DNA of 64,000 nucleotides, taken from assembly GCA_934203105.1 (NCBI GenBank), contig CAKPYQ010000002.1, positions 44,267 to 108,266 on the forward strand, given 5' to 3'. The notes under the pieces are model-generated. The model was not told where the DNA came from, did not search any database, and worked only from the letters and a program-made list of their open reading frames with translations. The position numbers were made by a program, and so were the translations under genes. Of this stretch, positions 53,472 through 60,503 are shown in pieces (position 1 is the first letter of the stretch; the number at the start of each line of letters is the position of its first letter). The DNA is from an uncultured Alphaproteobacteria bacterium (GTDB lineage Bacteria > Pseudomonadota > Alphaproteobacteria > CAAHEQ01 > UBA3637).

Positions 53472-54206
53472 ATGAAAAAAATAATTAAAAGCTTTGGGTT
53501 TTTGCTGGATTTACTCTTGCCGCCGCGTTGCTTTATTTGCAAAGACGTCGTGTATAAGAACAGCGGGCTTTGTCCAAAATGTTTTAAACAAATTCGCTTT
53601 TTATCGGACCAAAGTTGTCCTGTATGCGGTCGCCCTTATACCTTTCCGGTTGAAAATGAAAAAGAGCCGGTTTGCGCAAAATGCTTATCCAAACGCCCGA
53701 AACTGCAAGCGTTAAAAGCTGTTTTTGCCTATGATGATTTTTCCAAAAGCTTAATTTTGCCCTTTAAGCACGCAGACAGAACGGATTTAGTCCCGTTTTT
53801 ATCAAAATTGCTGCAAACACGAGGCAAAAAGATGTTGGATAAAGCCGATTACATTATTCCGGTTCCTCTGCATTGGCATCGGTTAGTCAAACGAAAGTAT
53901 AATCAAGCGGCTTTACTGGCCGTTCATTTGGAAAAAATGACGCAAAAACCGTGTTTGTTAAACGTGTTAATACGCTGTAAAAATACGCTGTCGCAAGGCC
54001 ATAAAAATGCAAAAGACAGAAAACTGAACGTCAAAGGCGCATTTGAAATTAAAAACGCCCATAAAATAAAAGGCAAAAATATCGTCTTGATTGACGATGT
54101 TTATACAACAGGCGCGACTTTGAATGAATGTGCAGATCAACTGCGCAAAGCCGGTGCAAAACGTGTTGAAGCTTTGGTGTTGGCAAGGGTCTGCCATTTC
54201 GAATAA
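53472..54206 (+). CDS. comF: ComF-family phosphoribosyltransferase-like protein
   Basis: 244 residues from the ATG at 53472 (AGGA ribosome site). An N-terminal zinc-binding region carries CxxC pairs (CFIC, CPKC, CPVC, CAKC). Then a PRTase fold with the PRPP-binding IVLIDDVYTTGATLNEC. ComF proteins take part in DNA uptake in naturally competent bacteria. The prepilin-like gene at the right edge is compatible with such a role, but nothing else here proves competence. Confidence 0.93.
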   Translation: MKKIIKSFGFLLDLLLPPRCFICKDVVYKNSGLCPKCFKQIRFLSDQSCPVCGRPYTFPVENEKEPVCAKCLSKRPKLQALKAVFAYDDFSKSLILPFKHADRTDLVPFLSKLLQTRGKKMLDKADYIIPVPLHWHRLVKRKYNQAALLAVHLEKMTQKPCLLNVLIRCKNTLSQGHKNAKDRKLNVKGAFEIKNAHKIKGKNIVLIDDVYTTGATLNECADQLRKAGAKRVEALVLARVCHFE

Positions 54207-54261
54207 TTCAACCTATGGTTATGTAAAACAAAAAAAATATCATATTTTTGTAAATTTTTAC

Positions 54262-54290
54262 TTGCAATTTATTTTTGTTTGTTCTATATT
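54262..54290 (+). promoter_or_regulatory. Promoter of the PLD-like nuclease gene
   Basis: TTGCAA at 54262-54267, 17-nt spacer, TATATT at 54285-54290; 32 nt before the ATG at 54323. Confidence 0.6.
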
Positions 54291-54322
54291 TGTTCTGTAA
54301 CAAAAAAATGAAGGGAAGAAAT

Positions 54323-54832
54323 ATGAAACGCTTTTTAATATTTTGCTTTTGTTTTTATTGGACAGGAGCGGTGGCTTTGGCCGGAACAGAGGTTTATTTT
54401 ACCCCTTCTTGCGATTGCGAAAACCGCATTGTATCGTTGATCCAAGAAGCGCAAAAACAAATTGATGTGGCCGTTTATGCAATCAATAACGATGCGATTG
54501 TTGAAGCATTGAAAAGTGCGCATAACCGCGGCGTTCAAATACGCATTTTAACTGACCGGACACAGGCGGGACAAAAAAATTCAAAAGTAAAAGAATTGGA
54601 ACAGACGGGAATCCCTTTAATTCGTCATAAAAAATATCGTGTTCAACACGACAAGTTTGCTATTTTTGACAAGCAACGAGCGGTAACGGGATCATATAAT
54701 TGGACAAATTCGGCCAGTCGCAAAAATGCCGAAAACTGTTTCTTTTTTTCGGATCGAAACGTCAAAAAATATGATAAACGCTTTGAAAACTTGTGGCAGA
54801 TGAATGAACGCAAACTAAAACGCTCAACCTGA
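54323..54832 (+). CDS. Secreted phospholipase D-like nuclease
   Basis: 169 residues from the ATG at 54323 (AAGGGAAG ribosome site). Signal peptide ending GAVALA. Single HKD motif HDKFAIFD followed by TGSYNWTNSA, the Nuc/EDTA-resistant-nuclease type, which dimerises to build one active site. A Cys pair CDCEN near the mature N-terminus. Periplasmic or secreted, probably degrading DNA or RNA. Confidence 0.9.
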   Translation: MKRFLIFCFCFYWTGAVALAGTEVYFTPSCDCENRIVSLIQEAQKQIDVAVYAINNDAIVEALKSAHNRGVQIRILTDRTQAGQKNSKVKELEQTGIPLIRHKKYRVQHDKFAIFDKQRAVTGSYNWTNSASRKNAENCFFFSDRNVKKYDKRFENLWQMNERKLKRST

Positions 54833-54859
54833 GGAAAAAAAGAGCTTTTTTGAATTAAA

Positions 54860-55315
54860 TCACAAGATTGCCAATAAGTCCAAAGCCCCCTGTAAAATAT
54901 AGGCGGCAGCAACTTTATCCATAACTTGTTTTTGGCGTTTACGGGATAAATCGGCTTGTTCGATAAAGACGCGCGAAACGGCCGATGAAGATAAACGCTC
55001 GTCCCAAAATAAAACCGGCAAATTAAAGCGTTCGATTAACTTTTGCGTCCAAGCGCGCGTTATTTGAGCTTGAGCGCCCTCCTGCCCGTTCATTTGGCGG
55101 GGCAAACCCACAATAAAACCGCCGATTTCACGTTCGGCCAACGCTTTTTTTAACTCGTCCAAAGAGCCGACAATTTTAATCGGTGTCGCCGTCATTTGCA
55201 TCAAATCAGAAACCGCAACGCCGATCCTTTTAACCCCGTAATCAATTCCGACCAAGTTTGTCATTGGCTTGATCACCTTTTTAAATTCAGCCGGAATTGT
55301 ATAAATTTTTTCCAT
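54860..55315 (-). CDS. ruvX: RuvX/YqgF-family pre-16S rRNA nuclease / resolvase-like protein
   Basis: 151 residues, RNase H fold. Motifs: LVGIDYGVKRIGVAVSD, GFIVGLPRQMNG, VLFWDERLSSSAV and the final DKVAAAYILQGALD. The N-terminal extension of about 20 residues before the first strand agrees with other alphaproteobacterial members, so I keep the ATG at 55315; an ATG at 55264 is an alternative. Starts directly after the stop of the gene upstream. Confidence 0.93.
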   Translation of the reverse strand: MEKIYTIPAEFKKVIKPMTNLVGIDYGVKRIGVAVSDLMQMTATPIKIVGSLDELKKALAEREIGGFIVGLPRQMNGQEGAQAQITRAWTQKLIERFNLPVLFWDERLSSSAVSRVFIEQADLSRKRQKQVMDKVAAAYILQGALDLLAIL

Positions 55316-56137
55316 TTATCTGTCTTTTCCTTCTTGCAAATGCAATGCATGTACATAACGTTTTTTTATTTTTAAATTCGGTAGTTTCTTCAAATTATCA
55401 ATACAGTTTTGACGCCATTGATCAGATAATTTAGCACAGATAATAAATGGAATCAATGCTTTTTCAAGGTCTTTTTTCTTTTTAAAAGAAACGCTTTTTT
55501 TCCTACCCTGATCCATATAACTGATCCAATAATGCGGTGCTTCGTTTGCGTTTTTCACCTCAGTCAAATAAAGATTATTAAACTTTGTTCTTTGCTCTTT
55601 TTTACGGAAAACCAATGCGCCTTGTTGATCGTATTCAAAATGCGTTGACAAACGTTTGTCATAATCATCATACCATTGTTCTTTTAATCTTCCGTTTTCA
55701 GTATGAAACTTTTTTAAAACATTTATATTGCCGTTTTGAATTTCTTGCTTTGCCAGTATGCCGTCTTTAAAATAATTTTTGACAATCATACCGTCCTTAT
55801 CTGACCAAGCCTCTTTTTTATTACCGTTTTCATCGTATAAAGAAAAAGCGATTTTTTCACCCGTCATAGAAAAATCATCACGCCGCTGCAATATATATTT
55901 ATGTTCCGATTTATTAAACGCAAATTCGTTGATACGAATTAATTTACCGGCTTTATAAATACGTTCAATTCGCGTTTCTTCTTCATATGAAGTGCGGCGA
56001 ACCATATCATCTTGCAACTTTTCTATTTTTCTTGACAACACCTTTGATGTAACCGGAATCCCAAACAAAGTCTTTTGCTTATAAAACCGGGTGCATTTTT
56101 CTTTTTCGTTTTTAACTTCTTTTTTCTTTAAAAACAT
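55316..56137 (-). CDS. Hypothetical protein with MORN/YwqK-like repeats
   Basis: 273 residues with an AAAGGAAAA ribosome site. A basic N-terminus, then repeated beta-hairpin units such as SLYDENGNKKEAWSDKDG, KNYFKDGILAKQEIQNG, KKFHTENGRLKEQWYDDY and STHFEYDQQGALVFRKK, much like YwqK or MORN repeats. The last 40 residues (CAKLSDQWRQNCIDNLKKLP..KKRYVHALHLQ) are paralogous to the end of the next gene. No signal peptide. Function unknown. Confidence 0.72.
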   Translation of the reverse strand: MFLKKKEVKNEKEKCTRFYKQKTLFGIPVTSKVLSRKIEKLQDDMVRRTSYEEETRIERIYKAGKLIRINEFAFNKSEHKYILQRRDDFSMTGEKIAFSLYDENGNKKEAWSDKDGMIVKNYFKDGILAKQEIQNGNINVLKKFHTENGRLKEQWYDDYDKRLSTHFEYDQQGALVFRKKEQRTKFNNLYLTEVKNANEAPHYWISYMDQGRKKSVSFKKKKDLEKALIPFIICAKLSDQWRQNCIDNLKKLPNLKIKKRYVHALHLQEGKDR

Positions 56138-56152
56138 AAGCTTTTCCTTTTT

Positions 56153-56539
56153 TTAACGTTCGTTTTGCATTTTCAAAGCACGGATATAGCGCTTTTTGGC
56201 AGTCAATGACGGCATTGTCGATAAAGTATCAATTTTTCTTTGGCGCTTTGTATCGGCCAACTTGGCACAACGCAATAATACTGCAAAGCTTTGATACATC
56301 TCTTGCTTGGTATTATACTGCTCTTTCACACAATCATTTTTGCCATAAACAGCAATGCCGTATTTTATTTTTCCCGAATATTCGTTCTCTTCGGTCAAAA
56401 AGATGTTCTTTAAACCGGTCTTTCGTTGAAGTTCATACCCCAAACAGTCGTTTTGCTCATTATATTTATAACGAACAACATCGCCGTTTCCGAAGACAAC
56501 AATTTTATAAGATTGAACTTCATTTTTATCTGATGGCAT
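56153..56539 (-). CDS. Hypothetical protein, paralogue of the neighbour's C-terminal part
   Basis: 128 residues with an AAAAGGAG ribosome site. Beta-rich N-terminal half with hairpin-like repeats (VRYKYNEQNDCLGYELQRK). The C-terminal CAKLADTKRQRKIDTLSTMP..KKRYIRALKMQ aligns well with the end of the 55316-56137 product. A tandem duplication, one copy longer. It heads the operon with that gene and ruvX. Confidence 0.72.
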   Translation of the reverse strand: MPSDKNEVQSYKIVVFGNGDVVRYKYNEQNDCLGYELQRKTGLKNIFLTEENEYSGKIKYGIAVYGKNDCVKEQYNTKQEMYQSFAVLLRCAKLADTKRQRKIDTLSTMPSLTAKKRYIRALKMQNER

Positions 56540-56578
56540 CTTTTTTTTTCTCCTTTTAATATATCACACACTCCTACC

Positions 56579-56606
56579 AATATACAGATTTTTATTTTTT
56601 TGTCAA
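56579..56606 (-). promoter_or_regulatory. Promoter of the paralogue-ruvX operon
   Basis: Minus-strand TTGACA (56601-56606), 16-nt spacer, TATATT (56579-56584), about 40 nt before the ATG at 56539. Confidence 0.6.
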
Positions 56607-56627
56607 GTTTTATTTATTTTTTTAGGC

Positions 56628-56656
56628 TTGTAATTATCTTTTTTTTGTTCTAAAAT
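56628..56656 (+). promoter_or_regulatory. Promoter of rpiB-glyA-nrdR-nusB
   Basis: TTGTAA at 56628-56633, 17-nt spacer, TAAAAT at 56651-56656, 33 nt before the rpiB ATG. Confidence 0.6.
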
Positions 56657-56688
56657 GCTTTTTATTCAACAAACGAAAGGGATAAAAT

Positions 56689-57135
56689 ATGTCGGATAAA
56701 ACAATCGTCATTGCATCAGATCACGCCGGATATCCTTTAAAAGCGCAAATCGTCAATTACTTAAAATCATTGAAATACGACGTTTCGGATTTGGGCGTTG
56801 ATACGGACACTGTTTCTGTCGATTATCCTTTGAAAGCCGAAGAATTGGCGCACAAAATGCACTCGGACACGACTGCGCGCGGGATTTTAGTTTGCGGATC
56901 GGGAATTGGAATGTGTATCGCGGCAAACCGTTATCCTTTTATCCGTGCGGCTTTGGTTTATCAACCGCAAGCGGCTGAATTGGCGCGGCGTCATAATGAC
57001 GCAAACGTGCTGTGTTTAGGGGCCAGAATGACGGACTTTAACACGGCGCAAAGCTTGGTTGATACTTTTTTAACTACACCCTTTGACGGTGGACGCCACG
57101 AAAAACGCGTTTTGGAATTAGGAGATTTAAAATGA
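56689..57135 (+). CDS. rpiB: Ribose-5-phosphate isomerase B
   Basis: Interconverts ribose-5-phosphate and ribulose-5-phosphate. 148 residues. ASDHAGYPLKAQIVNYL at the N-terminus, the phosphate loop and catalytic Cys in GILVCGSGIGMCIAANR, and NVLCLGARM. Overlaps glyA by 4 nt. The rpiB-glyA-nrdR order is conserved in alphaproteobacteria. Confidence 0.96.
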   Translation: MSDKTIVIASDHAGYPLKAQIVNYLKSLKYDVSDLGVDTDTVSVDYPLKAEELAHKMHSDTTARGILVCGSGIGMCIAANRYPFIRAALVYQPQAAELARRHNDANVLCLGARMTDFNTAQSLVDTFLTTPFDGGRHEKRVLELGDLK

Positions 57136-58433
57136 CTTGTAATTGCACTCACCATTGTGAAACAAAAGATTTTTTTGATGAAAGCTTAAAAGCAAAAGAT
57201 CCCGAAATCGCCCGTTTAATTCAAAAAGAATTGTGGCGTCAACAAGATCATATTGAATTGATTGCCTCCGAAAACATCGTATCCGAAGCGGTTTTACAGG
57301 CGCAAGGTTCTGTTTTGACCAACAAATATGCAGAAGGATATTCAGGACATCGTTATTATCACGGATGTGAATTCATTGACGGAATAGAAACTTTGGCAAT
57401 CGAGCGCGCCAAAAAGCTGTTTAATTGCGCCTATGCAAACGTGCAACCGAATTCGGGCAGCCAAGCCAACCAATCCGTTTATTTGGCTTTGTTGCAACCG
57501 GGCGACACTTTGATGGGGATGAGCTTGGACGCCGGTGGCCATTTAACGCATGGCGCAAAAGTTTCCAGTTCCGGAAAGATTTACCATTCTGTGCAATACG
57601 GCGTAACTGATGAAGGTGTGATCGATTATGATCAAGTTGAAAAGTTGGCTGTTGAAAACAAACCTAAATTGATCATCGCCGGCGGTTCGGCGTATGCACG
57701 CATCATCGATTTCAAACGTTTCCGCGCAATTGCGGACAAAGTCGGCGCTTACTTAATGGTGGATATGGCGCATTTTGCCGGATTGGTTGCCGGCGGTCAA
57801 TACCCTTCTCCGTTGCCGATTGCCGATGTCGTCACAACAACAACACACAAAACTTTGCGCGGCCCGCGCGGCGGAATGGTTTTAACCAACAATCCGGACA
57901 TCGCCAAAAAAATTAACTCCGCCATCTTCCCCGGCTTACAAGGCGGTCCTTTGGAACACGTCATCGCCGGCAAAGCCGTTGCTTTTGGGGAAGCGTTAAA
58001 GCCGGAATTTTCCGAATATGCCGAACAAATTATTCGCAATGCAAAAGCTTTGGAGCGCGCGTTGGCCGAACGTGACATAGATATGGTAACGGGCGGAACA
58101 GATACGCACTTAATCTTAATCGATTTGCGTTCGAAAGGCTTAAAAGGAATCGATGTTTGCGATTCTTTGGCAAGAGCCAATATCGTTTGCAACAAAAATG
58201 CCGTTCCGAACGATCCGGAAAAGCCCAGCATTACCTCCGGCTTGCGCGTTGGCACACCGGCCGGCACGACACGCGGCTTTGGTGTACACGAATTTGAAGA
58301 CATCGGCGATATGATCGGCGATATTATTGACGGATTAAAGTTGACAAACGGTGATAATTCTGTTATGGAGAATGTCGTTCGTGAAAAAGCGATTGAAATG
58401 TGTCGCGATTTTCCGATTTACCCGAATAAATAA
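57132..58433 (+). CDS. glyA: Serine hydroxymethyltransferase
   Basis: PLP enzyme making glycine and methylene-tetrahydrofolate from serine. 433 residues. Substrate phrases LIASENIVSEAVLQAQGSVLTNKYAEGY, and the PLP-binding Lys in VTTTTHKTLRGPRGG. An N-terminal extension with CNCTHHCETKDFF has four Cys/His residues, not usual for GlyA. Confidence 0.97.
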   Translation: MTCNCTHHCETKDFFDESLKAKDPEIARLIQKELWRQQDHIELIASENIVSEAVLQAQGSVLTNKYAEGYSGHRYYHGCEFIDGIETLAIERAKKLFNCAYANVQPNSGSQANQSVYLALLQPGDTLMGMSLDAGGHLTHGAKVSSSGKIYHSVQYGVTDEGVIDYDQVEKLAVENKPKLIIAGGSAYARIIDFKRFRAIADKVGAYLMVDMAHFAGLVAGGQYPSPLPIADVVTTTTHKTLRGPRGGMVLTNNPDIAKKINSAIFPGLQGGPLEHVIAGKAVAFGEALKPEFSEYAEQIIRNAKALERALAERDIDMVTGGTDTHLILIDLRSKGLKGIDVCDSLARANIVCNKNAVPNDPEKPSITSGLRVGTPAGTTRGFGVHEFEDIGDMIGDIIDGLKLTNGDNSVMENVVREKAIEMCRDFPIYPNK

Positions 58434-58444
58434 AGTGAAGTAAA

Positions 58445-58903
58445 ATGAGATGCCCTTTTTGTCATAACGAAGACAGTCAAGTCAAAGATTCACGCACGAC
58501 CGAAGACGGTTCGGCTATTCGTCGCCGGCGGATATGTCCGACCTGTGGCGCACGCTTTACGACGTTTGAGCGCGTGCAGTTGCGTGAATTAACCGTTGTC
58601 AAAAAAAATAATTTAAAAGTGCCGTTTGATCGGGATAAATTGGCAAAATCTTTATACATCGCAATGCGTAAAAGACCGGTTGATAGCAAACAAGTTGAAA
58701 CTTTGGTCAATCAAATTCAACGCCAATTGGAAGAATTGGGCGAAAGCGAAATTAACAGCACCCAAATCGGACAACTGGTTATGTCTGCGTTATTGAAATT
58801 GGACAAAGTCGCTTATATCCGTTACGCTTCTGTTTACAGAAACTTCAACGAAACCAAAGACTTTGAGGACTTTATTAAACCATTACTAAAAGAAGAAAGC
58901 TAA
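58445..58903 (+). CDS. nrdR: NrdR, ribonucleotide reductase repressor
   Basis: Zinc-ATP-cone repressor of nrd genes. 152 residues. Zinc ribbon CPFC..CPTC at the N-terminus with DSRTTEDGSAIRRRR, then an ATP-cone beginning TVVKKNNLKVPFDRDKLAKS. In relatives ribD, ribC (ribE), ribBA and ribH often stand between nrdR and nusB; here nusB follows after 7 nt. Confidence 0.96.
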   Translation: MRCPFCHNEDSQVKDSRTTEDGSAIRRRRICPTCGARFTTFERVQLRELTVVKKNNLKVPFDRDKLAKSLYIAMRKRPVDSKQVETLVNQIQRQLEELGESEINSTQIGQLVMSALLKLDKVAYIRYASVYRNFNETKDFEDFIKPLLKEES

Positions 58904-58910
58904 AGAAAAA

Positions 58911-59387
58911 ATGACAAAAACTAATACACAAAAATTCACAAATGCACGATTAAATGCTGTGCAGGCTTTGTATGCATCACAGTTCAGTGACCGGCCGATT
59001 ACAGACATCATTTATCAATTTTTGAATGGTGAAATCGGCAAAGACGTTATTGAAGAAAATGAAAAAGGCAAAGAAAGTTTTATTGCTTTGCCGGATATGG
59101 ACAAAGAATTATTTTCAAAAATTGTCCAAGAAGCCGACGCGCGCAAAGACGATTTAAATAAAACGATTGCCGACGCTGTTGCGGCCGGTTGGGAAAATGA
59201 TCGTTTAGAGGTTTTATTGCATTCCATTTTGTTGGCAGGATTGGCAGAGTTTTTCGTCAATCAAAACTTGGACGCGCCGATCATCATCAATGAATATACC
59301 GACATCACACGGTCATTTTATGAAGGGCCGGAAGTGGCTTTGGTCAACGCAGTTTTAAACAAATTTGCCAATGCTATCAGAGGATAA
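58911..59387 (+). CDS. nusB: NusB transcription antitermination factor
   Basis: With NusE (S10) binds boxA in rRNA leader transcripts. 158 residues, all-helical. Typical N-terminal ARLNAVQALYASQFS and late PIIINEYTDITRSFYEGPEVALVNAVLNKFA. Followed by a terminator. Confidence 0.94.
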   Translation: MTKTNTQKFTNARLNAVQALYASQFSDRPITDIIYQFLNGEIGKDVIEENEKGKESFIALPDMDKELFSKIVQEADARKDDLNKTIADAVAAGWENDRLEVLLHSILLAGLAEFFVNQNLDAPIIINEYTDITRSFYEGPEVALVNAVLNKFANAIRG

Positions 59388-59409
59388 CATTCCCTAAATA
59401 AACAAACGA

Positions 59410-59438
59410 ACGGGCGCTTTTACGAGCGCTCTTTTTTT
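59410..59438 (+). terminator. Terminator after nusB
   Basis: GGGCGC (59412-59417), loop TTTTACGA, GCGCTC (59426-59431), seven Ts. Confidence 0.85.
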
Positions 59439-59482
59439 ATACTTTGCGCTTTTCCATGCTTGGTGCACATTCCAAAGTTTTT

Positions 59483-60271
59483 TTAATCGCGCTGGCGCAC
59501 AAAATCCTTTAAAATCGTCACGGGAATCTTGCTGCGATAAACAAAAGCATCTGAAACGGCCTGTGACGGTTTAGAATTATCGTGCAAAACATAAGTCGGG
59601 CTATGGCGCGACAAAACTTGAATATTCACGCAATCTTGATCCGAAATAATGTAATTATGACCTGCTCCCGTGCTGATCCCTTGTATTCCCAACTTGCCGT
59701 CAGTAAACGGATGGCCGCAGGCATTTTTATAATAGGCATTTTGCCCGCTGGGCGTTGCAATAATAACGCCATCACCACTTAAATCAATTTCTTTTTTTAA
59801 TCGGTGCTGCACGGATAAAACATCAAGATGTAAACGCACCATTTTGAATATTGCCGCTTTTAAATAAATCTCATTAAATCCAAAAACAGTTTGTTCCGTG
59901 ATACCGTTATATTCGGCGACCAAATGATAATCCGCTTGAAGCGGGTATTGTGTTGTCGGCTTGGCGCGTTTGATTCTGGGAACAAGCTCATCAACATGCT
60001 CTAAAGGCGGATTCATCAAAGCCCCAACATGAAACGGATTTTGAAGCGTATCACTGCAATCTACATCATAAATCGGCAATAAATGCCCCGTTGTTAAATA
60101 CGCGCTTAACATTTCGCGCCGCGCAAATAAAGCCGTTCCATCACCGCCCAAACTAACCACATGCGTTGCTTCGAAAATATGGTAATTGCCCCACTTACGA
60201 ATGCATGCGGCTCCAAACTTTTGAGCGTACTCGGTCGGACTGATAACAAAGTGAATTTTAATGTTTGACAT
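59483..60271 (-). CDS. nadK: NAD kinase
   Basis: Makes NADP from NAD. 262 residues from the ATG at 60271. GGDGT nucleotide motif near residue 41, the NPFHVGALMNPP segment, FNEIYLKAAIFKMVRLHLDV, and SGDGVIIATPSGQNAYYKNACG with the diphosphate-binding region. The open frame continues 78 codons upstream, but that part overlaps the ppdK promoter and reads as low-complexity, so I start at MSNIKIHFVIS. No clear ribosome site. Divergent from ppdK. Confidence 0.85.
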   Translation of the reverse strand: MSNIKIHFVISPTEYAQKFGAACIRKWGNYHIFEATHVVSLGGDGTALFARREMLSAYLTTGHLLPIYDVDCSDTLQNPFHVGALMNPPLEHVDELVPRIKRAKPTTQYPLQADYHLVAEYNGITEQTVFGFNEIYLKAAIFKMVRLHLDVLSVQHRLKKEIDLSGDGVIIATPSGQNAYYKNACGHPFTDGKLGIQGISTGAGHNYIISDQDCVNIQVLSRHSPTYVLHDNSKPSQAVSDAFVYRSKIPVTILKDFVRQRD

Positions 60272-60366
60272 AATAAAACAAAATATAACACTAAAGCGCA
60301 TTTTTGTCAAGCATTTTCGTAACAAAATAATCAAATAAAAAGACTTGAAAAAAAATAAAAAATTGC

Positions 60367-60395
60367 TTGCAATCGTTATAAAAGCGTGATAAGAA
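60367..60395 (+). promoter_or_regulatory. ppdK promoter
   Basis: TTGCAA at 60367-60372, 17-nt spacer, TAAGAA at 60390-60395. The leader to the ATG at 60504 is about 100 nt. AAAGGA ribosome site just before the start. Confidence 0.5.
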
Positions 60396-60503
60396 TAATT
60401 TGTTTTAAAAGAATGCATATTCTCGTCAAGCGATTGATTTTTATTTCGATAAAGCGAGGATTTGTTTTTTTGTTTGTTTAATTTAAAGAAAGGATAATTA
60501 TCC

